Below, piece after piece: positions 1 to 11,314 of a stretch of DNA of 35,000 bases. The notes under the pieces are model-generated. The model worked only from the letters and a program-made list of their open reading frames with translations, was not told where the DNA came from and did no database searches. The DNA lies in assembly GCA_000320545.1 (NCBI GenBank), contig ADNK01001326.1:95001-130000 (forward strand), given 5' to 3'. This stretch comes from Bigelowiella natans CCMP2755. Its lineage: Eukaryota; Cercozoa; Chlorarachniophyceae. The translations under genes were made by a program, and so were the position numbers. The first letter of the stretch is position 1, and every line of letters starts with the position of its first letter.

Positions 1-1644
1 GTATAGACGAAATGGAAGCCAAGTGGTAGTAGTCGTAGTCGTAATTGTAGTTGGAAGTAATAGATCGAAAAAGACAATTACAATTTAGATTCATAAAATA
101 ATTAGTTGTAGTAGTAATAGTAGTAGTAGTAGTAGCAGTCACATACGCTGTTTGCTTTAGCTTTCTTCGTTTGCCTAATTATCTTAATGATGAGTAGCAT
201 GGGTTGATTGATTATGATGATGATTACTATTGCTTCTCCTCCTCCTCCTCTCCCCATTCTGTGAAACATCAAAAACAACAACAACAATAAAGGTCGGAGT
301 CTCTTCTAACAGAAGCACGCTTAAAGGCTGATCTGCTTGCATACAATACCAAGCTCGTAGTCAACGAAAGGCAAAGGTAGGCAAGATTCAATTACTCCTA
401 TAATGATAATAACAAAATAATAATAATAAAAGAAGAAGAAGAAGGAGGAGGAGGAGGAGGAGGAGGAGGAGGAGGCACCAATTGTGTTGTTGTTCCTCGT
501 TTTTTCCTTCTTTCTTTCTGGAAGAATAGGAATATAACATACCATACCTATAGCTTCTTGTTTTCTACCTATCTCTTAACTCTACGACTGTCACGAGATG
601 GTCATCATGTTGAGTGTGTGTGTGTGTGTGTGTGAACCTTGCTTTACCCATAGTATGAAAAGGAAGGAGACAGTGTTGTTATTGTGGTGGTTATTATCGA
701 GAAATAAGTAGTATATCTGACCTTATTCATATCAATTCATATTGTGTGTGCTGCCTTGTTAGAAATGACACATCTCAGAAATTACAGGGACTTACGGAAC
801 AAAATATCAAGTATTTCGAACAATATATATATTATATATATATTCTTATATCATGATGATGATGATGATGATGACAACTATATTGCTGGCGGAAGGTATG
901 GAGGGAATACAGCACGATGACTACTACTACTACTGATACTACTACTGATACTCCAACTACTTACTAATAAGGCTTAAGCAGGCAGTCGATCTCCTCAGAA
1001 TACAAAATAAGATGGTACTACTACTAGTTGTTGTAGTTGTAGTAGTAGTAGTAGTAGTAGTAGTAGTCGTCTTTGTAAAATGAAGTCACTAGTAGCTACA
1101 AGTGTTGGTGCTTAGTGTTTCGCCATCATCCTCTCACACCATCATTTCCAATTGTATGATGATGATGCTGATGAATGATGCTGCTGCTGATGATGATAGT
1201 TCCTACGAGTAGTCATCTCAAATTGCCTTCTTCCAAGCACTATTTCATTATCATCATCATCATCATCATCATCATCATCGTAGTCGTCGTTATAATAAAA
1301 GACAGTATTGATGACAATATTGCGTCGCTGTACTACTCCCCATCATTTAAAGTATGTGTATCATCTGTGAATCATCGGTGAATGACGTCATCCTGGTGTG
1401 CATCATCATCATCATCATCTTCTTCTTCTTCTTCTTCAGTTAGAGCAAGGAAAGACAGAGATTGAAGCAGAGATGAGGAAATCATGGCAAAATCTTACTA
1501 AATCTTGCCAAAAGGTAGTATGAAGAAGTAAGTAGTTAGCAGTAGCAAGTGGTAGTATCGATTCTCCACCTATTATTTATTATACTTGGTCATCACATAA
1601 TGATGATGATGAAGATGAGGAGGAGGAGGAGGAGGAGGAGCTAG

Positions 1645-1682
<38 letters not shown>

Positions 1683-1684
1683 AC

Positions 1685-1727
<43 letters not shown>

Positions 1728-1816
1728 TGCTGTGCGTCCTACATTATTATAGATTCAGCGTTTGGAGCAGAAATTAAGTTCTGAGAGAGTAGGAGTTGCA
1801 ATGGAACGAGCTATGG

Positions 1817-1862
<46 letters not shown>

Positions 1863-2075
1863 AGTGTGTGTGTCTGTGTGTCTGTGTGCGTGCGTGTGTA
1901 TTATTTATGTCTGTGTGTTGGGTTATTTGACTTGATAAGGAAAATGATCTCAGTCTTAATTAAAATACTCGTCCTCATCATCAAATATGGCTGCGTGTGT
2001 GTGTGTTTGTTTTGTTGATGGTTTTGCACAGGTCTCAGAGAATGCAACGAAGGTGCACTACCACCCTTATAACCC

Positions 2076-2118
<43 letters not shown>

Positions 2119-2248
2119 AGAACACCGCTATAACCTACAAAAGCTGTAATAGGCAGCTGCTTGCTCTACTGCAATTATTCTTTTTGAATTTATTGATACC
2201 GACCTACTGATCGATAGTACAGCAGCAGCAGCAGTATCGTTTGATATC

Positions 2249-2282
<34 letters not shown>

Positions 2283-2756
2283 TATTTTATTTATTATGAT
2301 TATTATCAACATTAGTCAATGTTTTTGGCTGTACAACGATTGGTATGCGAACGCGAGGCACTACAATCTGGGATAACAAATCTTTCTTCGATAATTATGG
2401 CTACCACTGCTACTCCTACTACTACCACTGCTACTGCTACTGCTAATACTCCAAAGACAACGGCAACAACTAAAGAACAATTTCTCCGCCAACACAAGCT
2501 GCCGCTCTCTGCCACCACCCCTCTTGCTGGTTCATCATCTCCTCCTCCTCCTCCTCCTCCTCCTCCAATGGGGACCAGTAGCATTGAGGTGACAGAATCT
2601 ATTATGAAGAAGGTGGATAGTAGTAAGAAGAAGAAGGGGAAAGAGGAGGACCGCCTCGAGCTCCTCAGCGAAACTACTGATATGAAGAAGCTTCAAACGG
2701 TGAAGAAAGAGGCCAAGAAGAGGAGTACACAACCACTAGCACCACCACCAGCAGTG

Positions 2757-2788
<32 letters not shown>

Positions 2789-3091
2789 GGTGGTAGGAGG
2801 AGGAGGAGGAGGAGGGGGAGATGGGGTTAGAGCAGTCAATTTGAACAAGAAAAACAATCGTATTGGAAGATGATGATGACGTTGGGCTTGTTATTGTCGG
2901 AATTTCTCTCATTATTTTTTGCTATCACAATGATGCTCAGGGAGGAGGAGAAACAACGAAGAAAACGAATAAGAAAGAAGAAATAGGTGTCCTCCTCCCT
3001 GCCAAAGATCATCAACCTCCTTTCTTGGCGGGAAAATCAACAACAACAACAACGCCAACAGCGCCAACAACGCCTATCTCATCGAAGCCCT

Positions 3092-3128
<37 letters not shown>

Positions 3129-3596
3129 GGCATTTTCATCATCGTCGTCACCATCATCATTCTTGCCTAAGATACTTCTTTCAGGGGTAATAAGTAGTTA
3201 GCAGGAGGAGGAGGAGAAGTAGCAGTAGTAGTAGTAGAAGCAGTAGTAGTAGTAGTAAGAGGAGGAGGAGAATGTGGAGGGTAGTGCTTGTTGTTGTATG
3301 TGGTATATTATTATTAAAGTACTATCCATTCGTATGTTGTCGATGCTGCTTTGCTTTGTTGTTCTCTCTGTATTTAGGCATTTGGGTCTAGGACGAACCC
3401 ATTTCAATCCCTTGCAGCAGAAGCAGCAGCAGCATCACACCCACCACCAACACAAAATAACTATTACAACCCCTTCCACCTCTTCAATGAGAGTGGGGGT
3501 GGTGGTGATGGAAAAAGTGCTACGATTGCAGCAGTAGCAGCAGCAGCAGCAAAGAAAGAGGAGGAGGAGAGGAGGAAGAAGAAAAAAAACAGTTGA
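1..3596 (+). CDS. Coiled-coil protein with low-complexity tail and NPF motifs (3' part of gene)
   Basis: I do not recognise the family. Exons read from the frame: 313-376, 763-810, 972-1014, 1440-1514, 1753-1815, 2032-2052, 2316-2756, 2941-3186 and 3378-3596 (TGA at 3594-3596), all with GT-AG junctions and matching phases. A further exon probably ends near base 24-27, so the N-terminus lies left of the window. The first six exons encode a heptad-like helix rich in E, K, Q and L (for example LQGLTEQNIK, LRIQNKMLEQGK, IQRLEQKLSSER), typical of a long coiled coil. From about 2400 on the protein is low complexity: T/A repeats, a nine-proline run, a K/E-rich basic block, poly-Thr, poly-Ala. The last exon has two NPF tripeptides (TNPFQSL, YNPFHLF), the EH-domain-binding signature, which may point to endocytic adaptor work (inference). 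The 21-nt exon at 2032 and the 3' exons are the least certain. Confidence 0.5.
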
Positions 3597-3915
3597 GAAT
3601 ACTATTCTTCGTATAGTTCTTGGAATTTGATTACGATTATGATCACGATGATGATGATGATGATGATGCAAATCTTCCATCTGGTGTGCCATAATGCTGC
3701 TTGCTGCTGCTGCTGCTGCTCATCTGGTAGCTGTTATCAATATATTTTTCTTTGCCTCTCTCTATCCCCCATCCCCTCCTCAGCATCATCATCATCATCA
3801 TCATCATCATCTATTCCGTCCGTTGTGGAGCAGCAAAGTAGCAGGGATGGGGTATGTTAATACGATGCAATAATGAAAATCACGTCAGTACAAACTGGTG
3901 TTAATAACCTCATTC

Positions 3916-3947
<32 letters not shown>

Positions 3948-3972
3948 ATTGTTGTTATTGTTGTTATCACAA

Positions 3973-4003
<31 letters not shown>

Positions 4004-4364
4004 GATACAAAAATAGAATCTCTTGCTGCTGCTGCTACTGCTGCTGCCGCTGCTGGTGGTGAGAGAAATTTATAACCAATTATGATGATGATGATGATGA
4101 TGATGGTGATGGGGTGATGGGGATGGTGGTGAGGCCTCCCCTTCTGCCTTTAACCACCTCCTCCTACTCCTCCTCATCCCCCTCATTTGTGTGTGTATGT
4201 TCTGCTCGTACTTGTACATGGATGGTGGTGGGGTAGTGGTTGTGCTTTCTTTTCCCTCTCTCTCTCTCTCTCCCTCTCTGTATGTGTCTCTCTGTCTCTC
4301 TATCTGTCTGTCTCTATCTCTGTTTACTCCTGCCTCTCCGTCCGCCTCTCTTTCTTCCTAATCC

Positions 4365-4415
<51 letters not shown>

Positions 4416-4792
4416 ATGTGTGTGAATGAATGATAGGTGACGATAACTCCAGTTTTCTCAACAAGAAAACCACCTCCTCCTCCTCCTTCCGCCTCCTCCA
4501 AGTACAGCAGTAGCTGGTAAAGTATAATCATGATCATCATCATCATCATCATGATTCAAGTACAAAATAAAGGGTTAAACATGGTAAAATACATGCTTTC
4601 GATGGAACTTTGAGTTCATTGCTACTTAATCTACTTCTTATTTTTGCTATTAATTTTGAGTACCCGTCGCTACTTATCATTATCATTATCATCATTATTA
4701 TTGTTCTTCTTCTTCTTATTATTCTTATGATTTTTATATAATCGACATACTGTAGGTCGCCTTCTATCTCCTCCTCCTCCTCTACAAGGAAG
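3597..4792. repeat. Gene-free microsatellite tract
   Basis: I see no exon that fits either neighbour here. The stretch holds (GAT)n near 3646-3668, (GCT)n near 3694-3720, (CAT)n near 3783-3811, (GTT)n at 3917-3966, a GATA tetranucleotide tract at about 3974-4008, GCT near 4024-4055, (GAT)n near 4083-4106, a CT/GT-rich block at 4255-4325, and a long (TA)n at about 4369-4413. The short frames across it are repeat translations such as poly-His, poly-Ser and poly-Tyr/Ile. Confidence 0.7.
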
Positions 4793-4893
4793 ATGGTGAT
4801 GACGACGAACCAACACCCAACTACTACTACTACTACTTCTAAGACCCCATCCCACGTTCCAAAGATCATATCGGTTTCAGCTCAAGGTAAACA

Positions 4894-4939
<46 letters not shown>

Positions 4940-4956
4940 AAGAGAGGAAGAGTGGA

Positions 4957-4999
<43 letters not shown>

Positions 5000-5276
5000 T
5001 GGAAGAGGAGTGAAAGAGAGAAGTATATTATGTTCCTGGAAGAAAACTACAATTGCACAACACACAATATTACACATACAGCAGGGGCTGTAATAGGAAA
5101 AGGCACACGAGTTGCAATACGAGGCTTGGTTGATAAATAAATACATAAATAAATAACAACACTTAAAACAACAACAACAACAACAACAACAATGATGATG
5201 ATGATGATGATGATGATGACGATGTATCATAAACAAAGAGCAGCAGCATCAGCAAGCAATAATAATGATAATAATG

Positions 5277-5309
<33 letters not shown>

Positions 5310-5951
5310 CGTACATCTTCTCTTTAACCCCCTTTCACCATTATTGAGGGTGGGATTAGGATGAGGTTAACTTAGAACAAATACACGAAGAAATGAGGAT
5401 AATGATGATGCATATTTTATGATGTGCTATAATTTGAGAGGAGGCCAATTTCTGCTTTTATTAGCAATTAAAATGGTTGTCGATGATGATGTATGATTGT
5501 TGTTAAACATGGTATACCCATAACCATCCTCCTCCTCCTCCTCCTCCTCCTCCTAGATTAAATCTTGGCAGTACAATGGAATGCACGCAACAGTCACAGG
5601 AAATTTGGATGATGGAAGGTATTGGTTATTCATAATGCATCTATTTAACGATTATTTATTCCAACACTTCCTCGTCATTGTCATCGTTGTGTGCTCGTGT
5701 ACATCGCTCAACTAACAATCCATCCTCATCACCATCCTCATCAGCAGCAGCATCAGCACACCGACTACTATGATCAGGTTTCCATTGCGAGTTGACGGGT
5801 TGTCTCGCATCCTCCTAGTGAAAAAGGAGAATGTAGCGGCTCTTCTCTCAGAAGATGTACCACTCAATGCGGCCACAGCTTCTAAGAATAATAAGTTGAA
5901 GAAGAAGCAGCAGAGAGCGCATGACATCGTCAGTAAACAGGCTACCAATGA

Positions 5952-5984
<33 letters not shown>

Positions 5985-6549
5985 CATGACGACCAATACT
6001 TCAAATACTACGAATGATTATGATGTTACTGCAAGTACTACTACTACTCTCAATCTTACTTCATCGGCCGGCAGCAGTAGTACAGCTGCACCATCATCAT
6101 CATCATCATCGATGTCTCCTGCATCTAATGCAACTCACAAGGCTGCTTTGACCCATGCTCCAAATCAAGATAATGCCGTCACCAACGATACGAATACGTC
6201 CTTTATGCCTTTGAATCCCTCGCAGCAGTACAAGGTGCTTTCCTCCCATGCGAAGATAAATAGTGCACCCTTGCACTATTCAGCTGCTGCAGTCTCCCCT
6301 CCTTCTGCCAGGGAGGAGACACCTTCAACCAAAAATGACGTAGATAAAGGAAATGACGATCATACCGATAAGGAAAAGGAGGAAGCTGCACCTGAGGATG
6401 ATGGCCAACATATGTCAAACAGCGAGGAGGGAAAAGAAGAAGAAGAAGAAGAAGAAAAGAAAGATCACCAGGACAATAGTAGGAGAAAAGCTGGAGGAAT
6501 AGCCTACAACAGCACCAGCAACAGCCTGAAAAGAGTTTCTGAAGGTGTA

Positions 6550-6586
<37 letters not shown>

Positions 6587-6789
6587 GGCGTATCAGCTGA
6601 GGAGGGGGAAATAGATGGAGAGTAGTCTTCGTAGATAAAAGTTTGTGCAAGACTTCGATCGGTCAAAATATTCTGTTGTGAGTGTTTGTTGTAATTTTCT
6701 CATCGTCAGTAAAAGAACTGGCGAAGATGACCGTAGCGCAAATAAAGACTTGGCTACAGAACAACGCAGGCGTGCCTTCTGAACAGTAA
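4793..6789 (+). CDS. Protein with RVAIRGL/YNG/GR motif, low-complexity middle and SAP-like tail
   Basis: Five exons join in phase: 4793-4886, 5085-5128, 5557-5618, 5778-6544 and 6710-6789 (TAA), giving 348 aa. The ATG at 4793 is the first in frame but an upstream exon cannot be excluded. Residues about 32-90 form the only compact region: GKGTRVAIRGL, then SWQYNGMHATVTG, then GRFPLRVDG and ILLVKKENV. Modules of the form 'G..V.I.GL...YNG..G.V.G....GR..V.L' occur in many protist and algal proteins next to MYND fingers or ankyrin repeats and look like a small SH3/KOW-type beta barrel (from memory of the family, not searched). Residues 120-300 are Thr-, Ser- and Ala-rich with a 12-Thr run and an acidic 8-Glu run. 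The last exon ends in TVAQIKTWLQNNAGVP, reminiscent of a SAP helix. Function unknown. Confidence 0.6.
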
Positions 6790-6806
6790 GAATGACATTT
6801 AATTGT

Positions 6807-6843
<37 letters not shown>

Positions 6844-7864
6844 ATGGTGTGTAAAGAAGAATAATGACAGTTACCAGGCATCATGGATTGTCGTGTATAC
6901 AGTATATGTTCCAATTTTGCTAATAATGATAATAATGATCTTCATACAAACGATTCCAACTCATATTTGTCCAACCCGATTTTTTAAACTCATGTAGGCT
7001 GAGAAGTGTAAAGAAAAAGAAGGAATGGGTTGCAATGATGCGAAAGCGTTTGAAGGTCCAACCTTCTGATCATATGGACACTTGATCAAATTGATAAACG
7101 TGTGATTCAACGCATTTCAAGATGAATGACTTGTTATTTGTATGTAAAACCACAAGTATTTACGATAACCCATGTGTGCCGCCATGCTAGCATGGAATCG
7201 AACGATGCTGTCGTCAAACCCCATGGATAAATGTGCTGGCTCATCTAGTCATGCTAGCATGCGTCGTGGCTGCGATGACGCTGCCATGGAAGCTGTGTTG
7301 CATTGTCTAGACTGTCGTACATCGCTAGATTGATCGCATGGCCACTTTCTATTTAGACTTGCTTGCTTGTCAAGTGTGAGTTGCTGCGAGGCATTGTCGC
7401 TGCATGTCCGAACATGTGAATGTAGTAATGGTATGTCTAACTGCGTCAAATGCTGCAAAATCGTGCAGAACTACGTCGCATGTACTAGTGCAACTGAAAA
7501 CTGGTAGATGAAGCGACGATGCGCGAATGGTTAATTGCACGCAACATGATGAACTAGATGTTTGCTACGTGCGTATGCGCTGCACCGTCACATCTGGACC
7601 ACTAGACCACTTTTATGTGGACATATGTGTCCCTATACGTGTACGCGTAAGGAACACATGTACCCATGCACACCACATGTACTAAAGCGTTGTCATGTAG
7701 TTAAGCCATTGCTATTACAAGCAACACATGGTACACATGGATGCATGTATGTACATGTGAGCGCTATCATCTGGCACATGTGTAGCTATGGGTACATGTG
7801 AAGTACGCGATGTACACATTGCATGTCGTAGACGGCTAATAATAGACACAGCAATACACTATAG

Positions 7865-7917
7865 ACACAGCAATACACTATATATATTATATATATTGTG
7901 TATTGCATGTCTATCAT
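7865..7917. repeat. 53-bp hairpin repeat, copy 1
   Basis: This segment is itself an imperfect palindrome: gcaatacac and gtgtattgc arms flank an AT-rich centre. It recurs as a perfect reverse complement at 18264-18316. Two tandem copies of the 19-bp sequence beginning atagacacag stand at its left edge (7842-7860, 7861-7879). It may be part of a small dispersed repeat family; no coding capacity. Confidence 0.85.
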
Positions 7918-8185
7918 GCTACACGTATGTGGACATATGCGTTCCTATACTTTTTAGCACTCGATCCATCATGCATTGCACATCTAGCTACGTACGTACA
8001 ACACATTCTCATGCTTACTATTTATGCACACACAACACACAACAAAGCTAAGAGCTCATGTGTTAACAATCTAGCAATGCACATTGTTGATGTACATTCG
8101 AAATGAATGGATTTGTGTGTACACAAAGACAACACTCGAGACAGACTGAGGAATCTCTCGTAAAACTCGCTCGAGGATACTCATT

Positions 8186-8237
8186 ATAGACAAGGAATAC
8201 CACATCTAGCATATGCATATGGGATTCCTGTGTCTAT
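8186..8237. repeat. Imperfect fold-back
   Basis: Arms atagacaaggaat and attcctgtgtctat pair almost completely around a loop with nested palindromes (gcatatgcatatg). The arm begins with the same atagaca as the tandem unit at 7842. Confidence 0.6.
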
Positions 8238-8621
8238 TACTTGCAAGATTATTTTCATGTCGCTGCACGCTAGCTAGCTAGCACGACAATGCTGTGATCG
8301 CAACCACCCATAGCAGGTAGCTAGCATTCATGAGGAGCGACGAGGGCTAGAAGGTACGCATGGCTCGATCATTGCTATGCAATTTTTCGGCATACAACGG
8401 ACGTCTAGACGTGCATGTATGCGATGCGATGGGATAGCAAATGTAATGGCGAATATTCATCTACAACGCAACGCAGCTATGTGTATATGCAAGGCAGGTG
8501 TTTATTAGTCCCGTTATAGTTAGTGTCAATGCAAAAGGTTCATCCGTTCCTGTTTCGCAGCTCTTTGATGGAACAACGTCCTGTCCAAAAGAAAGCAGAA
8601 ATTAGAGCCGAATCATATTCT

Positions 8622-9605
8622 TCAGTGGCATTTGGAAGACCTTGCTTTTATGTACGTCCTCAAAAATTGTGTGAGGTCCATCTCCTCATCGTTGAACTTT
8701 TGTACAATTTCTTCGGAAGATTCCTCCACCTTCGACACGGCTTCCGATAGTTGTGAACGAAGGGCGCCGATAGAGAAGTTCTAGCATAAGGGAGAACTTA
8801 AGAAGGTGTATCAACATCTTCAGTATGGATGTAAAGTCTCAAACCTTAAGTATTCTTTGCTGATCGTCGATGAGCTTGGTGACATTCGCTCTCTTTTCCT
8901 TCTCTATTGTGCGCAGCTCTTTGATTTCACGCTGTAAACCTTCTATCTCGGGTTTCATCTTCATATTGTCACCTTAATAATGTGGATGAAGCATGGTGAA
9001 TAGCTGCGAACATTCTTTTATGCATCAAATTACTTGCTATTTTCTCCACTCCTTCGTAGAGTTGTTTCTTCTTATCGTCCCCTGACTTAAAGATCCCTGA
9101 TGATTCGACTAAAGTTTCTATTTGAGCTTCTGAATCCACAAGATTCTGCAGCTCATCGGTACTGAATTGATTTAAAAAATGTGATTTCAGATCATCTTGC
9201 TGTTGTAGGTTTGTACACCACCACCATTACTTGTTTCTATACTTACACAAATGCACTTACTTATATGCATCTAATATCTGAAATCGGAAATCCGGCTTTG
9301 GAGGAGTGTAGGATGATGTTGCAGGTTGGGCGTGCTGTGTTTTGTTGAATGCCGTTGGTTGTGAACGAGGTTGGTGATGATGGAGAGTTGTTGGTTGGTG
9401 GTAGTTGGGGTTTTGAAATTGGGGGGTTGGACGGTGAAGTGGCTGTACAAAGCCATTGGTATTTGTATTATTGACATAGCTGGGTGCCGGAGTAGATGTG
9501 ACTCTTGCAATCGGAAGCGGGGGGTTACGATGTAGATGGTTCTCAAGACTTCTAATTAGACCTACAAGACTGATGCCGACGTCGAAGATGTGTGTACATA
9601 TCATT

Positions 9606-9642
<37 letters not shown>

Positions 9643-10117
9643 CTGCGCACACACGCCTGGAGAAATATACATAATACGTATGCGTACGGTATGATTATTA
9701 CCTTGAATTTGATTTCCACTCCTGAATCTCTCGCAAGCCAACAAGGCGCATGTTTGAGTTAAATAAACGATGGCGTATGTTTTCTTTCGATGTGATGATT
9801 GGAGGTGTTTGTGGAAAGTCAGCGGATACTTGCCTAAAGTAACATCGGAGGTAAGACCTAATTTACAACTTGAAATATGAAAATTACAAGGTCATATTGT
9901 AAATGCCGGAAGTTGTAGTCATTGGAAGGTGAAAGGTAGAGCCATCTGCATCTGCCTTCGTGTTCGGAAAGTTTGTCTTCAACTCGTTTATTTCTTTTGT
10001 CCTCCTAATTTCGAAGTACAAACGGTCATAGAAGCTACAACTAAATCGGATGTATCATCCTTACAATGAGATAGTTCGATTGCTTTGGTTCGAGCCCTTG
10101 GAGCGGCGAAGAAACAT
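8622..10117 (-). CDS. VPS37A: VPS37A-like ESCRT-I subunit
   Basis: Seven exons on the minus strand: 10117-10065, 10004-9888, 9833-9702, 9569-9261, 9161-9034, 8972-8845 and 8780-8622 (TGA at 8624-8622). All phases agree; 341 aa. VPS37 bridges TSG101, VPS28 and MVB12 in ESCRT-I, which sorts ubiquitinated cargo into endosomal vesicles. Residues about 20-110 are a UEV-like domain of the VPS37A type: DGSTFHLP, GIYNMTLQVSADFPQTPP, NIRHRLFN and SLVGLIRSL..H..RNPP line up with human VPS37A. A Pro/Gln/Asn/His-rich linker follows (about 120-200). The rest is the Mod(r) coiled coil: STDELQ-type start, KMKPEIEGLQREIKEL, and the end EESSEEIVQKFNDEEMDL..FLRTYIKAR, which fits the VPS37 C-terminus. The UEV-like half distinguishes it from VPS37B/C/D. 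The start is chosen because M-F-L-R-R joins by a GTAAGG donor in phase; a longer N-terminus is possible. It is head-to-head with DRC12. Confidence 0.88.
9606..9638. repeat. (GA)n microsatellite in VPS37 intron 3
   Basis: Pure AG/GA tract inside the 132-bp intron 9701-9570. The other VPS37 introns are 54-99 bp and contain no microsatellite. Confidence 0.9.
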
Positions 10118-10457
10118 CCTTCCTTCCTTTTTGTTTTTCCCTTCTGGGTGGAAGGTGCCTTATTAATCCTTGAATGCTGGATGATTCCTGAAATCTCCAC
10201 AACATCTCTGAAAATCTCGGTCTAGTAGTGGAGAGATTTACGAGTTATCCTGGAGATTTTAGGGAATTTAGGTGATCTCTGATGATCTCGAAATCGTTCA
10301 CCCCAGTCATATATTGTGGAATGAACTCTGACCGTTACAGCGGATAGGGAGGAACGATCGTAGAGGCATAACGCAACAGATTCAGCAACGATTTAAAACC
10401 CATAGCAGTCTTAATCTCCAAATTTAGGACCTTTACAAAACTAAATCTCTGTGCACC
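10118..10457. promoter_or_regulatory. Divergent VPS37-DRC12 intergenic region
   Basis: Only 340 bp separate the two start codons, so both promoters must lie here or overlap the 5' exons. Between about 10189 and 10290 the octamer-like words aaatctcc, aaatctcg and their reverse complement ggagattt occur several times in both orientations. I found no clear TATA box and no convincing RFX X-box, although DRC12 is a ciliary gene. Confidence 0.55.
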
Positions 10458-11314
10458 ATGGCTAAGAAAGCAAAAAAGGGGAAAAAAAAGGGAGACGAGG
10501 GCGGCGACTCTGCGGAGGAGAAATCGAAGCTCTTAGAGATGCAACTAGAATCTCTCAGACATAGATTGAGTAACTATTTATTCACACGCTTTCATATATC
10601 TTTGAATTTACGATTTAAATGCAATTGAATCTCCTTGACGAGACCTTTTTTTTTAATCACCAGTTATGCAAACAAACAAGTCCAGCGGCGCCGAAGCTTT
10701 CGTCAAAGACTTGCGTAAAAAATTCGGAGACTTGGCAAAAGACTTTGATGAACAAGAGGTTATCGACCAACTATTCTAAAACTTTAAATTATTGAACTCA
10801 CCGGTCCCTTTGTCACAGATCAATATGTTCAGCATTTCTGCAGAGATGACTCGTCATTACAAATCTATGCGAAAGAAGATGCAGGAAACAATAATGGGGC
10901 TTCAGGAAAAAATTGGGGAAACGAATGACCAGCTAGGTATAGAATTTGTAACCTTCATTATGTTGTGACGGAAATTTTGAGCTTTGCTTGTGTACAGAGG
11001 CCGAAAAGAAACGCTGTCAGGAGGAACTTGACAAGAAGGACGCTGTAATTAAGCAAAAGGATGAGGAGATCGAGGAAATGAAGAGGAGGATGAAGGATAT
11101 GTCTTTAGAGTTTAAACTCATGCTTCAGGTAGTAATACGAGTTCTGCAACGCCTGCAACTATTCATTTTGGTATCAAAATCTTAGGAAACATTGGCGGGA
11201 ATGAATGAAAAGATTGAGATAACATCGAAGGGAATCGAGAAAACTAGAAATGCGATGTTAGATCAAGATAATTCTGCAATTCTTCAGCCATTCATAACCG
11301 CGACAGTTACATAG
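10458..11314 (+). CDS. DRC12: Dynein regulatory complex subunit 12 (CCDC153-like)
   Basis: Five exons, 10458-10569, 10664-10758, 10819-10936, 10998-11128 and 11186-11314 (TAG), give 194 aa with consistent phases; introns are short (57-94 bp) and free of microsatellites. The ATG sits in CACCATGG, a strong eukaryotic start context. The protein has a lysine-rich head (MAKKAKKGKKKGDE), then an almost continuous coiled coil with EAFVKDLRKKF, ITRHYK-like and CQEELDKKDAVIKQKDEEI segments, then SLEFKLMLQETLAGMNEKIE near the C-terminus. Length, basic head and the 'E(Y/F)..(I/M)L..(T/S)L..(M/L)..KI' tail are those of CCDC153, the DRC12 subunit of the nexin-dynein regulatory complex on axonemal doublets. 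A generic coiled-coil protein is the main alternative. Presence implies motile cilia in the organism. Confidence 0.78.

Larger units (their letters stand above)
6790..8621. other. Intergenic: 3' flank, then palindrome-rich island
   Basis: After the stop at 6789 there is a (GT)n tract at 6812-6841 and AT-rich 3' flank to about 7100. From about 7140 to 8520 the sequence changes: microsatellites stop, and GCTAGC, ACATGT, GCATGC and CATATG motifs become dense, including CATGCTAGCATG at 7183-7194 and 7250-7261. No frame there is convincing. It also holds a 53-bp hairpin repeat (7865-7917), a 19-bp tandem duplication (7842-7879), a 25-bp direct repeat with two mismatches (7614-7638 and 7926-7950) and a fold-back at 8186-8237. 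Confidence 0.7.

Noticed and set aside
102-545. Short frames of poly-Ser, poly-Tyr, poly-His and Cys-Val repeats throughout the window
   Set aside because: They are translations of microsatellites with no conserved segment or splice partner.
2831-2986. Alternative last exon of the coiled-coil gene with a hydrophobic segment like a membrane anchor
   Set aside because: It competes with exon 2941-3186, which is in phase, has a better composition and links to the NPF exon. It stays a possible splice variant.
9257-9270. Stop codon TAA directly after exon 4 of VPS37, suggesting an earlier end
   Set aside because: A GTAAGT donor overlaps it, and splicing to 9161 restores the Mod(r) domain in phase.
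10118-10457. RFX X-box or TATA element for the ciliary gene
   Set aside because: No sequence matched well enough by eye to claim it.
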